A stretch of 64,000 bases of DNA from Heterocephalus glaber (Eukaryota > Chordata > Mammalia > Rodentia > Bathyergidae). The notes under the pieces are model-generated. The model searched no databases. It had not been told where the DNA came from and saw only the letters and a program-made list of their open reading frames with translations. The position numbers and the translations under genes are program-made. Numbering within the stretch: the first letter of the stretch is position 1; each line of letters starts with the position of its first letter. The DNA lies in NCBI RefSeq assembly GCF_000247695.1, contig NW_004624734.1, forward strand, positions 8,489,237-8,553,236. The letters run 5' to 3'. Below are positions 24,123-36,600 of the stretch, in pieces.

Positions 24123-24489
24123 AACCTCCAGAGCTTCCCCACCCACTTGGCCACCTTCTGTTTACACCTTCTATGTAAACATCTATTGTTTACACCAAAA
24201 ACTCAGACCAGAACAGTTAAGTTGGTAAAATAAATAATGATAAGCAATACATGTTATATTACACTCATTTACTCATGTGGTCATTCACAGACTGCTTTGT
24301 GGCTGCTTTGTGGCTGGCTGGGACACTTTTGCCAGCCTGAGTTTGTACCTGGCAGGCAGTTTACACCATAGAACATTCCTCTGGCATGTTGGCCCTTGAG
24401 CCCCCCAGGGCTGGGAGGGAGCTGTAGTCACCTGCCCAGGCCAGCCCTGTCAGCCTGGGCTCCCAACACTGCGGGCCAGCTGCCAGCCT

Positions 24490-24600
24490 GGCTCCAGCAC
24501 TGGGCAGGGGTTTGGAGCTGGGCTGGAGGTGCAGGAGGAAGTGCCTAGGAGGTCGATGACATCACCACCCCAGCCCTTGAAAGATGAGCTGTACTGACTT
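24490..24600 (+). promoter_or_regulatory. BDKRB2: Proposed BDKRB2 promoter, TATA-less, with CRE-like site
   Basis: A G-rich block (~24496-24530) precedes the CRE-like octamer TGACATCA at 24557-24564, which is one change from TGACGTCA. A conserved-looking stretch 'cccttgaaagatgagctgt' follows. No TATA box is seen. Mammalian BDKRB2 promoters are known to be TATA-less, and a CRE-type element bound by CREB, together with p53, is described in the rat gene. Assignment rests on this resemblance and on the exon directly downstream. It is inference, not proof. Confidence 0.5.
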
Positions 24601-24701
24601 CTGGGGCTCCACTGAGGGTGGAGACTGAGGAGCCAAGCAGCCCGCCAGAGGAGGAATTGCAGAAGGGACCACACAGCCTGCTCCAGACCCGGTGAGTGCA
24701 G
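24601..24701 (+). other. BDKRB2: Proposed noncoding exon 1 of BDKRB2, tandem splice donors
   Basis: The sequence carries GGTGGAGAC at 24617-24625. This resembles the nine-base unit (GGTGGGGAC) whose copy number is polymorphic in human BDKRB2 exon 1; here there is a single copy. The exon would end either at 24691 (donor GTGAGT at 24692) or at 24701 (CAG followed by GTGAGT at 24702), two strong donors ten bases apart. The exon lies 21 kb before the coding exon, comparable in layout to the long first intron of the human gene. The start is approximate and no ATG-initiated long frame is present, as expected for a 5' UTR exon. Confidence 0.5.
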
Positions 24702-27230
24702 GTGAGTACCGGGCAAGGGTGGTCCAGCGGCCTCATGGTGGCAGAGGACAGGAGGCCCCAGCCCAGGGAGGGCAGGCCGGCAGCGGGAGCTGACTCCACC
24801 TTGGAGGGTTCTCTCCAGTCCTGGGGAGTTTGGGGAAGCGCCTTTCCTTTCCTAGTTCTGACAAGTGATCCGGAGGAAGGCTCCGGCAGGAGGAAGTGCC
24901 TTGTTTGTTTTCTGCTTGGAATTCAACAAGAGCAATTCAGTGATTTGATTTTTATGGAAGCTGGGTGGATGCCTCAGTCTAACAAAGGGAGCAGGTAAGG
25001 GCAGCAGAGATGGGCGAGGACTGTGGACTCCAGAATCAGGCTTCACTCACAGCTTGCCACTCACTGGTCTGGCGTGACCCTGGATAGCTCTGTTATCTCC
25101 CTGGGCTTCAGCTTCTCTGACTGCAAAGTACCCTGCTTGCCTGCTCCCCAGGGACAGCAAGGATTGAGTCGGTCAGCAGAGAAGATTTGCCAAGGTTGGC
25201 TGATGTGTGGTGACCCGCAGTGGTGGTGCCTTAATTTCAGCCAGGTTTGGTGTCCCTCTGGGGATGGCCCTGGCTTCAGGGCAGAGGAGATGCACGATCC
25301 TGGCCTGGGTTGGAGTCCTAGCTCTGCTTTCTCCCCATGGCTGACTCTGTTGGACAAGTTATTTCATCCCGGGTCCCAGGCCACAGAGACGACTTAGCTG
25401 CTCCAGGTTATGCCAGTGGGCTCCTGCTTGTGTGCTGCCACGTGTACTGAAGTTGTGCAGGGGGCGGTGGCCTGCATCTAGGGTGGAGTGGACAGTGAGC
25501 GGGGCCCTCCCACAGGTTGGGATGTGCCTCCTGACTCACTGGCTGCCACAGGAAGTGGGTGCCCAGGCCTGGGTGTGGTGCAGTGGGGGCTCCTGGGCCA
25601 ATCCCACCTCCTTTCCTTCTCTGGGTGAAAGGAAACCTTGCATGGCTGCATGAGTTGCTCCAGAAGACATGGTCCCACCCTTGTTGCTCTGGAGAAAAAC
25701 ACACTCTGCCTTTCTGTGCTCTGGCAGCCATGCCATGATGGGGGACACTCCCTAGTCCTGAGCCCCAGGAGCATGGTGCGCAGTTGGCTGTGTTTCCCCC
25801 TGCTGGGGCGGGAGTCGGGGCAGCCAGAAGAGGGCGGGGGGCACACTCAAAACCAGGTATGTATACTGCCAGCCACCAGCTCTGTCCTGAACTTGCAGCC
25901 CTCCCTGTGCAGATGTGACCCTGGGTCTGGTGCGAGCCAACCTTGGCAAAGTCTTGGGGAGTCCGGCGAAATGTCTGCGATGCTCAGCCCTCTCGCCTGT
26001 GGACTCAGGGAGGTTTGGATGATTGGCTGAGCCTGCAGGATGAGCCCAAGGACTCTGGGTTAGACCAGACCTGGCTGATGCTGGCCATGGAGCTCCAACA
26101 GGGGACTGTGTACCCTGTCCCCTCTGCCAACGTGGTGACTGGTTGGATAAACAGCTCAGAGGCATCCAGGGCAATGTCAGAGGCACCTCTGTCATCTGTG
26201 CAGTGTGTGGTCAGGGAGGGGCCTGAGGCAGGGGTGAGTCCTGCAGAGCTGACACCAGAGGCCACAATGTCCGTCTGTGTGACAAGTGCACCCTGTCAAG
26301 CAGGTGCTGCCCAGCGTTGAGTGAATGACTGAAGGCTGAGTGAATGAATGAGGGAGTGCTGGTCACAGCACAGGCCCAGGAAGCACACAGAGCATGTCAC
26401 TAATTGAAGGAGGCCAAACAGAAAGGACAGCACACTGAACCATCCCAACTATGCAACATCCTGGGAAAGGCCAAGCCACGGAGACAGTCAAAGACCAGTG
26501 GTGGCCAGAGCAGGAGAGGAGCGGTTAGCAGTGTGCAGAGGAGATGGAGGGCAGTGCCACTCTCTACGATGCTGGGGATGGGACCACGGGTCACATTTAT
26601 ACCACCACAGAGGGAAAGGGTCCAACACCAGGGCTGAGCCCTAGGGCTGCTGCAGGCTCCAGGAGGCAGGAGCACGTCTTTGTCATTTCATCGTAGCAAT
26701 GAACACCATGGTAGGGGATGGTGATCCTTGGAGAGACTGTACTGGGGCGGGGGCAGGAGAACTCTGCCTTTCTCCTCAGTTTCACTATGGACCTAACCCT
26801 AAGCATTGCTCTGGGCATTGTTCTAAGGATGCAGAAGGTTCTCAAAGGACCTCAGGGTCCTGGACCCAGTGGTCAGACCCTACTGAGACCCTGAGGTCCT
26901 AGACCCATCACCTCCAGTGTCCACTCAGTCCAGGAATCGCAGCCTTGAGATTCGCAGATGTGAGAAGAGGGCCTGGAAATGAAGCGCAGGGAGCAATGCA
27001 CACATCTGTGCCCACACCCAGGAGCCAGCTCGGCAAGGAAGCTGGGAGGGAAGGGCAGGAGCCAGGGCCTGGACTGGCAGGCGCTGGGTCATGGTGTCAT
27101 CGGTGCCTATGTGAGAAAGTGCGTTCACTGAGCACCTACTGAGTGCCTGGCTCTGTGCTGGCCCTGCAGCTGCAGGGGACCCCAAAACAGGCTCCACTCT
27201 CTCAGGCTTGGGTCCTGGGGAGGAATTTTA
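24702..27230. other. BDKRB2 intron 1, 5' portion (if exon 1 is correct)
   Basis: A MIR-like stretch lies at ~25020-25120 ('ggactccagaatcaggcttc', 'ctctgttatctccctgggcttc'). A second MIR piece lies at ~27123-27165 ('cactgagcacctactgagtgcc'). Nothing else is recognised. Confidence 0.5.
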
Positions 27231-27534
27231 TTTCTGAAAAAAAGTACTTAATTAAGCATTTCAGTCAAATGGGAAATTAATAATATTAGATAATTCAAGA
27301 AGGGGAAATACGGCCATACGACCCTGAACATGACCAATCTTGTTTGATCATGGAAGAAAGAGGAAGATACATTTTAGAAAAAAATTATTGCAATGGGAAA
27401 AATTTAAGTCTGAGGTTATGGCCAGCAAGCTGGTTAGAACATGACTATGAAGCTTAGTGACCATTTAAAAAGGCTGCTCTGAATAGGAAAGATGAGGAAT
27501 TTGTAAAAATTCCGAAAGAAATTTTTCTTTAAGT

Positions 27535-27574
27535 AGTGGGGATTGAACAAAGGGCCTTCACACTGAACTCTTTC

Positions 27575-27642
<68 letters not shown>

Positions 27643-27765
27643 TCCTTCCTCCCTCCCTTCCTCCCTCCCTCCCTCCCTTCTAGACAGCGTCTTGCTAAGT
27701 CACTAAGTTGCTCAGCCTGGGCTTGAACTTAGATCCTTCTGCCTCAGCCTTGGAACCAAAATTTT
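27535..27765 (-). mobile_element. B1-ID composite SINE (B4-like), expanded by a microsatellite
   Basis: 'gtggggattgaacaaagggcc' is antisense ID. 'gacagcgtcttgctaagtcac' to 'ctgcctcagccttgg' is antisense B1. The two parts are separated by the (TTTC)n tract, which probably grew from the internal A-rich linker. Confidence 0.7.
27568..27680. repeat. (TTTC)n / (CCCTT)n microsatellite
   Basis: About 80 bases of CTTT units grade into CCTCCCTCCC. This is long enough to be polymorphic. Confidence 0.95.
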
Positions 27766-28400
27766 CATGTTACTTCAACCAAAGCTGAGTGGGACGGGAA
27801 AGAGAGGGGAAATATGGGAAATGTGCTGAAGGGTTTTATCTTATCTGAAAGAACAATTATTTTTCTACTCTTAATGCTAACAGATGGATACAGTTGTGAT
27901 GTTTGTCAAAAATTTAAAAGAATAGAAATAGGACCCCCTGAGGCATTGCATTTATAGAAATTGACTAATTTACAAAATTAAGCCCTAAAGAAAACCTCAG
28001 GGCATAGAGATTAGTAACAGTAGAGTCTCAAATAGAGAACTCTCACAGGCTGCATAATTGACCATCCTGCAGAAATTAACAGCAAATATAAGAACCAAAC
28101 ATCGTAAACCTCTTGAAATTTTTAGAAAACACCCTTCTCAAAACTCTCCCATCAAAGAGTTCATCAAAAGTCCAATTCCAGCTGTTTGGGAAATACTTGA
28201 CTGTAACACTACTTACCAACCTTACAGGATGTGGCCAGAACCATATTCAGAGGCGAAGTCATACCTTAAATTTTCAAATTATTAAACCATGAGGATTATA
28301 AATAAATGAATTAAATGCCTAACTCAGAAAAGCTAGGTGTTGAGTAGTGGCCTCTCCCCAAAAAATAGAGAAAAGGAAAATAATAAGACAAAAGCAAAAT

Positions 28401-30792
28401 AATTAATCAGGAAGAAGAAAAGCAGTAATATCAGTAGGCCATCTTAGGGGAACCCGAGCTGGCTGTCAGGAGAGGACATCAGGGAAAAGGAGAGGAAGTG
28501 CTGAGCTTGATGCTGAGAATCCAGCAAACACACAGCAGCAGAGGGTAGGTCGGTGGGTGGTAGCCTCTGGACACCAGGTGGGAGAGCAGATCCGCCTCTC
28601 AGGGGTCCACACCAGCCCCCAGGAAACTCCCTTTCTCCTGACCCCCAGGGTTTGCCAAAGCTCCTGGATCTCAGCAGGAGGCGCCTCGCCTCTGGAAGTG
28701 TGCTGAGGGGCAGCAGCCTCTGTCCCTCCAGCTGGCCCGGCCCTGCACCATGGGGGCTCCGACTCTGTGTAGCTGGGCATCGATCCAAGCCAAGCCGGGC
28801 TCCGGATGTGCTAACTACTTAGCCACCCAGTATTCTCTCTTTTCTTCTTTTCACTGTTGCTCAGCATTGTTGTTTAACAGCCCAGAGTCAGGCTAGGCCG
28901 TCCCTGCAGAGTGACCCAGGGCAAGTCGCTGACCCCTCTAGCCTCTCCTTCCTCAGCTGGGAGAGGGGATGGTGGCCACTGGTGCTGAGAGACAGGACTG
29001 TGTGTGTGTGAAAGTGCCCGCTCCACAGCCCAAGCACGGAAGCTGGTTTACTCCTTCCTCCTTCAGCCACTTCCTACGAGCCTGCTCCGGGCTGCCCAGA
29101 GCTGGAACTTCCACCCACACAAACCACAGAGCCCGGTGGGAGAGGCAGGCAAGGGCCAAGAGGGACTTAGACACGGCACTGTGCATCTGTAGTTCTAGTT
29201 CCCATCCCCAGAGGACCCCGGGACTGTCACATCAATACTTTGTTCCTAAGGCTCCAGAATCAGGAACCAAAAGGCAGCATTTCCACTCTTTCCTTTTCTG
29301 AGCCTCTGTCTGCTGCCACCCCCAACACACACACACCCCGCTCCTCTGCTGCCTGCTTATCCCCACAGCCAGCTTGTAACACTTCTGTCATGTCTGATTT
29401 GTTGCTGCAGGTAAGTTTTAAGCGCTCTCTCTCTCTCTCTGTCTCTCTCTCTCTCTGGCGGGTTTCCAATTCAAGTCCACACCCAACTAGAGCAGGCTAT
29501 GCCTACATGGGGGAAGGGGAATGCTGTGGGGTCTGATGGGCCAGGGAGAGTGCCTGGCACTGGCAGAAGTATATATAAGCCCCAGGGCACTGTTGCCACC
29601 CCAAAAGATCACACAAGCATTCCTCCTGATAAACCTGTCAAGAAGGTATGGTGTCCCCGCTTGGCTGTTGAGGAAATAGTCCCTAGAGGTGAAGCAGAGG
29701 CTGAGCAGCCATCTGAGCCTGGCTGGCTCTGCCCACTTCATCTTGCTTCCCCAGACAGGCAGAGGTATAGAGGTAAGAACTCCAGGGGCTGCCCAGGGCA
29801 GGGAGGAAACCAGCCTGCTGCTGGGTAGAGAGAAGTGGGGAGGGAGGAAGCTGACAGAACCAAGTGGGAGCTGGTGGAGCCTGAGCCCCAGTCTGAGCTC
29901 TTCTCCTCCGTGGGCAGTAACCTGGAAGCCCCAGCAGGTCCTAGCCACCCTATGACTGGGACACTCGCCTGTCCTCTTCCTCCCTACATCCCACCCCCGG
30001 ATCTTCCCAGCAATGGACATGTCTGTCCCTGGGAGGATAAATGCCAGCCAGGGGAGTCCTTTCCTTACAAGTGGCTTTGGAAATTTCTTCTGAGAGTCCC
30101 TTTGGGCAGTGGTGTCTGTGGCTCAGGGGATGGAGTTGGGGACAGCTGGGCCATCCACTGCCCAGAAAGATACATAGATTTGAGGAAAAGCAGAGGGAAG
30201 CTTCACATCTGAGCAGCAAAGGGGGCTGGTGCTGACTGGGTCCTGAGAGCCAGGGTGTGATCCTGCTGGGTCCTGCCAATAGCCCCCACTGAGATGATGC
30301 TCCTGACACCATGAGAAGAAGGACCCAGCCTCAGGGAGGGCCTCACATAAAGTCACCCCTTAGTAAGTGGCAGAGCTGAGATCTATCTGAATGCCAGCCA
30401 GTGTGACTCCACCATATGAGTTCTTTTTGTTACCCACAGGTTTGCCTCACAAGGCAAAGTTGGGGTGGTCTAGGAGGAGTGTGAGAGGAAGTCCCAGAAA
30501 CCTGGGAGGTGGCTGGGGTTCCAGCTTCTGAGTCCTCACCCATGAAATGGAGCCCTGCCTTCCATACAGAACACAAGAAAGGGTGAGATGAGAGAGTGTC
30601 CCTTAAATACATTTGATGGCATTTTTGAATTGCAAAGAGAAAATACTATAAACATCAGATTGACTAGAGATTGAAGATAGGTTTTGGGGACGGGCAACAT
30701 AAAAGCAAGAAAAATCAGGGTTTTGTGAAGCAGCAAATATAGGAGACCTCAATAGAAGAACATCTAAGGACTAGAGATCAGCAGCCTGTGAT
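28401..30792. other. BDKRB2 intron 1, nothing certain
   Basis: Contains a (CT)n run at ~29425-29456, a MIR-like piece at ~28900-28965 ('gacccagggcaagtcgctgacccctc') and a possible 42-base exon-like interval at 29369-29410 (see findings). Confidence 0.45.
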
Positions 30793-31135
30793 GCTATGTT
30801 AGTCCATTTTTCTTTCCTGTGAACAAGATACCTGAGGCAGACCAACTTTATAAAGGAAAGAGGTTTATTTAGCTTACAGTTCTGGGTGCTGAGAATTCAA
30901 ACAGCATGACTCAGGCTCTTGCAGGCCCCTCCCCTTGTCTCTGTCACCACACAGTGAATGGCAATGGTGGTACTGCATGTAGAAGGGAGAGATCACATCG
31001 TCAAGTACCAATGACCTAAAGACCTCCCATAGGCCCCACCTCCTAAGTGTTCCACACCACCTCCCAGTAATGCTATCCTGGGGACCAAGCCTCCAACACA
31101 GGAGCCTTTGGAGGACACACTTCAAACCACACCAG
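30793..31135 (-). mobile_element. MaLR LTR (MST/ORR1-like), antisense
   Basis: 'ttagtccatttttctttcctg', 'aggaaagaggtttatttagc', 'aggccccacctcctaag' and 'cttcaaaccacacca' follow the order of a MaLR LTR reverse complement. It is a solitary LTR; no internal region is seen. Confidence 0.85.
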
Positions 31136-33556
31136 ATGATACCGAACAGTCTTTTGTGAGTGATGGCAACAGAATGACGTGCTGTAGTGTGAAAGGGCTC
31201 AGAAAAAATGCCATTCTTGCCACCATCATGGAAAAATTATGCAAAGGCTTGAGCCAGCTGAAGGAGACACAGATCAGAACAGAGAGCAGGCTGGGGAAAG
31301 AGTAGGTCCTTCCTTTTCCTTTGTCTCACTGGGATACAAAATAGTGGAATCAGGTGGAATTATGGGGCCATGAGTAGACGTCACGGCCAGGTGGGAGATT
31401 GCATCTTCCCCGAGCTCCCTGCTACAGAGACCACCACTGCTTGATTTCCCAGGTGACTGGAAGCCCACTGACTCCACCTGCTCAGGACTGGTGGCTAAGT
31501 ACAAAAGAAACCATCCGAGGACAGTTTGTAAACATTTAAACATTTTACTTTAAATGAAAACATGAGAACGCATTTATTTACCAGTTTTTATGTTAACAAT
31601 GGCTTTCCCTGAGCTTGAATTGACTGCTCATCTTGCTTGCATAAATGAAACATGATTCATAACATTTTTTTTAAAAAGGAGAAAACACAAGACTTATTTA
31701 AATATTTTTATTAGAAAAGTAACAGATGTTCTCCAGAGGAAACATAAAACCACTACAAAGACTAGAGAAACCCCAAACAACCCATGGTCCCATGCCCCAA
31801 AACAACTGCAGCCCGTAATGATCTGCGGCAGTGGCTTCCAGATTTTTGAACCCTGTTGTATATATAATTTAGTGCCCCAGTTTCTAAAAACTTGAAGTGA
31901 TATCAGCAGTCTCTCATTTTGGTAAACTCAGAAATGTCATTTTCCTTGCCCGCTTACCAGGTGTTATGTGGATAGAGGATCATGCATTTCAGTCCTAAAC
32001 ATTAAGTTTGCTCCTGTCCCTCTTTCCAATGATTACGAACTCCTCTGGGCATGAAGCATTTGCCATCCTTTTGATTATTTTCCAAAATACTATGCAAAAA
32101 GGAAAAAGTGGTTTTTTTTCAGGTCCTTGATTAGCTTTGTCAAATTATCCCCAAATTGAACTTTCCAGAGGCAGGACTGGGAGCCAGTCCACCCCCTATT
32201 CAGAGAGGACAACAAAAACTATCTCTCTGCCTCTATCAGTCTGTGACCGGGCCAATAAATGCTCACAAACCACATCATTTTTATTTTTACATTTTCTGGG
32301 CTCTGGAGGTTCCCTCAGGAAGGAAAGACTGGCAGCCAAGGGTGGGCACCTGGCAACAAGGACGCTGGCATCTCATCAGATGCACACTTCTATTGATAGA
32401 ACCCCTAATATCAATGAGCAACTGCCAATAACCAACCCCTTCACCGATAAGGAAGCTGAGGCTCAGACTGCCCCGTGACCTGCCAGGAAGCAGAAACACA
32501 AATCTGCTACCCTTCTTCCCCTGTGCAGCTTTGGACCAGGTGGGAGAGAGAGCTGCCTTGGCCTAGGTGTGCCTTCTGGCTAGCACCAGCTGGGCCGGGT
32601 AGGCCCCCACCCCCCCACACACACCCAGAGGATTTGTTTCTGGCTCCAAAAATGTGAAGTCAAAAGGAATTATGCAAGCTCGTGCATGTCAGAAAGCTCC
32701 TCCATCTAGGCTGAAAAAGCAGGAATTTTCCACTTGGACTGCACCAGAGCTGGTGAACCCCAGGCCCTGAATGTGGCCTGCACCCTAGGCAGGCTCTGCA
32801 GAGGCCTCACGGGGGTCAGGGGGAGGTCATCAGTTCCCTCCCTCTAACCCAGTGACAAACCATGGCTCTGCTGGCTATGCACAGTGGAGGATACTTACAT
32901 AATTGAGACAGAGATGACACTCTGCCTCCCCACCTCCTGCAGGAACACAGCCAGGAGCGGTAGCATAAGCACAGACTGCATGCGGTCCCAGGCCAGACTC
33001 AGAACCCCATGGCTGGGCGTCCTTCTGGAAGCTGGCACCCTCTCTGTAGCTCATTTTCACCCTGGAAACTGGCTGGTGCCATACCCTGTTACCCCTTCTA
33101 AGGAAAACTCTGACACATGGATCTCCTGACATATAGTCAGCACCTCCAGGGCTGATCCTACAAAGAGAATGCCCTGAGTTGAAAAAAGTGGGGATAAAAG
33201 CAGTGCAGCATTGGGTAGGGTGGCCATAATACTACTATGAAAGGAATCTTGACCCAAGTACACTAGAAACACTGCTCAGATTTTACTTAAAGACCTTTAG
33301 TGACAGGGAGCTCACTACTGCCAAAAACCTCTCAGTGCAGCAAACAATCAAATAGCAGCTATGTTGTGCCAGGACTGAGGATCCAGACGCCAACCCTGTT
33401 CTCTGTTCCAGGGATGATAATGAGACAGTCAGAACGGCTGTGGAGAAAAAGAAAAGCCTGAGGACCTTACAAAGCACTGGGTGTAATCACTAATGGGGAA
33501 ACTGAGGCCAGAGGAGGAAAGCTGCCTGCTCGAAGGTAAAGCTCAGAGTCCAGGAG
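31136..33556. other. BDKRB2 intron, nothing certain
   Basis: 31550-32120 is AT-rich and probably old repeat sequence. 33482-33556 is a reverse MIR-like piece ('ggggaaactgaggccagagg'). No exon recognised. Confidence 0.45.
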
Positions 33557-33632
33557 TAGGGGTCAAGTGTAGAGTGCTGGCCTAGCATGTGCAGGGCCCT
33601 GGGTTCAATCCCTGGCATCACACACACGAAAA
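33557..33632 (+). mobile_element. ID SINE
   Basis: 'tagagtgctggcctagcatgtg' and 'gccctgggttcaatccctgg' (seen in pieces) are an ID body with a good B box. The 5' end is degenerate. Confidence 0.88.
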
Positions 33633-36600
33633 GGCCAGCGTTGATCTAGGGATAGTAATAGTGGCAACAAGAGCAATCCCAACAGCCGCTGGCTCCCTGC
33701 AGCCCTGGGCCAGGCATCCGGCAGTGATAGCTCACCTCACCCTGGGGACAGCGGACACAACTGTGCAATCTCACTGTCCCTGTCCCAGCGAGACTGGGAA
33801 GAGGCCAGAGCTGGGGTCAAGGCCAGGTCGTCCTGCACACCCGGCCCTCCCTCCTGCAGCTCCAGCCCAGGCGGACATCTGGCTGTCTGGCCCCTCTCCT
33901 GAGACAGGAGGCACCAGGGCAGGGGGGGATTTGTGAATCCCTTTGGATCTCCAATCTCCACACTCCTCTGGCCCGGGGTGCTTCAGACACTTGATGGGAA
34001 TCAAGCTGATTCATCCGTGGTTCTTTTCGTCTCTCAGGTGGTTTTGTGTGCGTGCTCCTCTGGCTCCCACTTTTGAGTCTGGGACCTGGGGTGAGTCATT
34101 TCCCTTGAGGGAACCCCCGTCCCCTCTTCTGTAAAGTAGGCATTAGATGTCCCTGGCTGGACACTGTGCAGCTGTGTCACAAACTGTAAAGTGCTGCGCC
34201 CGTTGCACAGAGGCAGGATTGGGGTCGGATGCTCATGCTCGATTTCAGATGCTCATTTCCTCTCCTGGTTGTGAAGTCTGGACTACGAATCTCTAAATGG
34301 TAAGATTCTTCCAACTCAAAACTTCCATAGCTCTGGCAGGCCTGGGGCATGTGACCGTTTACAAAGTCCTTTTGTGCTTGAGCCCCAAGTGCTGATCCTA
34401 CCTCATCTCCATTAGGCTTAAACTTCACCAAGCCTTCACTGGACTCCGAGCCTGTTTTATTATCTGCTGAATGAGGACAGTGCTTGGTGCCCCCTGTCCT
34501 ATAGGACCAGGGCAGCCACATGTGTGCAGGCCTGGGGCGTGTCCCTCAGGGTCCCAGCCAGCTCCGTATGGGCCCAGGGTCCTCTTGTTCAGTGGGGACA
34601 TCAATGCTATCTCAGGTTGTTGTGAGGATTCAATGAGCTAATCTCTGTTGTGTGCTTAGAACAGCGTGGGCACATGACGAACAACAGCTGCATTTGCTTC
34701 AGTGTCCTCATCAATATACATTATCCATTTGACAGATATTGCCCCAGTCTGTGCCAGGCCAGTTCTAGGAGGTAGGGACAGAGTGAAAGGGAGGAGAGAG
34801 CCCTTTGGGGCCATCCCAGCACAAACAGGCTGGCAAGGTGAGAGACAGAAGTGAGCAGTTGACACAAAGTGTGCCAAGGGCTGTAATAGGAGCTCTGGGC
34901 CTGGGACACCAGGAAGAATCCAGGAGGGCCGCCCGGAGAAGGTGACATGACACCATTACAAGGGAGCTGAGGGATGAATAGGAGTTGGAAGGGCTGATGG
35001 AGAGGGAGGTGGGTACAGAGGCAGGGAGGTGGTTCTGTGAACACAGCGTGCCGGGCCTCATGGTCCTACAGCCACGTGTCACATTACACTTGATATCAGC
35101 CACGGCAAGGGTATTCACACCACGGAAATCAGCAAATGCTAACATCCAGGCTTTTCCCCAGAGAGGTGCCTGTTAACCATTTACCAGCACACCACACCTC
35201 TGACTCCTCTCTCCAAAGAAACTGTCCTTGTCCAGAAGTCTCGGAGGGGCAAAGGTCAGAGAGCAGGAGCCCTAGAACCTGGGGCATCTCCTGCAGGTTC
35301 CCTTCCCACGCTTCCCCCGGCTGATCCCACAGATCACCGGAAACAAGCATTTCTAGACCAAGATCTCTTTCCAGAGTCTTGGCCCTCCAGGGCCTGACCA
35401 CTGGCCCTCCCAGTAACAGGAAGTGGCATCTGTCCCTTGAGCAGCTCAGGCCGAGACCAGGGACGGGGCTCAGGCACAGCTTTACCCCACCGTGACAGGT
35501 GATCCTGGACCCGTTTTCACTCTGGTTACAGAGACGGAAGTGGGAGGGAGCTGGCAGACCTCTGCCCAGGAAGGAGCAGCAGCGTGGGAACTGGCAGGGG
35601 CATTCTGTCTCCTTCGGAGATGCTGCCTTTGCCCCCAGCCTCGGGTCATCAGTGCCCCATTAAGCCAGTGCAGGGCTGCCGTGCACACCCCAGCAACAGG
35701 GTGCATGTCCTGGTGGAGAATCCAGTGTGGATCCTTACACAGCAGTGGCCCCAGGGAGGCTCCCCACCTCCCTACATTGGGATGTCCCTCCCGCCCACCA
35801 CCTGGAGAGCCCCGGGGGCAGGTGCTGGCTCTACCGACCACTATACTCAGTAAAAGGGGAGGCGATGCATCGATGCCGGGGTTCACCGAGAGGCTGTCAC
35901 CTGCCCAGGCCATCAGCTATAGCAGAGGCAAAGCCAAGATCTGCCTCTCATCTGTCTGCTCCTAAGGTCAACACCACGCTCAGGGCTCAGCCTTTCCTGG
36001 CTTTCACTGCTTGTCTGGACATTAGAGATGCTGGGCCCACAGCCCTGCACATTCAGCTCTGGGAAACACACTGCCTCCCACTCCTTTTGAGAAAAAGAGA
36101 AACACTGGCAGAACAGTCTGGAATTCTGAAGGTCGGCTCCCTCCATTCCAAGGGGCTCCACCTCCTGCAGCAGAACCAGGTGGAGGGCGAAGGGGAGGGA
36201 GGGGAGCCTTTGACTCAGCAGGGCCAGGACCAGACCCTCAGGCCCAGGGAGCTGGGCAGGGAGGCAGGGAGGCAGGATGCAGTCCCTTCTGGCCACACCT
36301 GTGAGGAGGAGCCAGCTCAGACAGACTTCTGTTGCCCCTCCGCAGAGAGCCTTTGGAGGCAGTGGGTGAGAGATGAGTCTTTGAAACGCTTTCGTCTGTT
36401 TGTATGCTTCTCAAGACTGGGAGCTCACCGCTTACCCCTCTTTAGGGAGGGGTTGTACAGAGGTCATTAGAACCATCTGTTCAACCCTTTCCTCCCAATG
36501 AAGAACCAGAAGCCTAGAGATCTCTGCCTTTTACCCAAGGGCACCCCTGGTCATCAGGGCTCTGGCCCCAGGCAAGGCTCCTTCCACCTCTTTACTGTGG

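Larger units (their letters stand above)
27231..28400. other. AT-rich unidentified block in the BDKRB2 intron
   Basis: Composition changes sharply from the GC-rich surroundings to AT-rich. The block is split by a SINE and microsatellite at 27535-27765. A 75-codon frame at 28058-28285 on the + strand has coherent-looking residues (for example WEILDCNTTYQPYRMW), but I do not recognise it. The block may be an old transposable element. Confidence 0.45.

Noticed and set aside
24380..24392. p53 half-site near the BDKRB2 promoter
   Set aside because: GGCATGTT has the core CATG, but the flanking bases miss the consensus at two positions, and no second half-site is evident.
32600..32625. Poly-C and poly-G runs (also ~17182, ~19389 and ~56119) as functional quadruplexes
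   Set aside because: They are simple homopolymer tracts with no consistent relation to a promoter or exon.
35727..36470. 247-codon open frame on the + strand
   Set aside because: No domain, no splice context and no homologue recognised.
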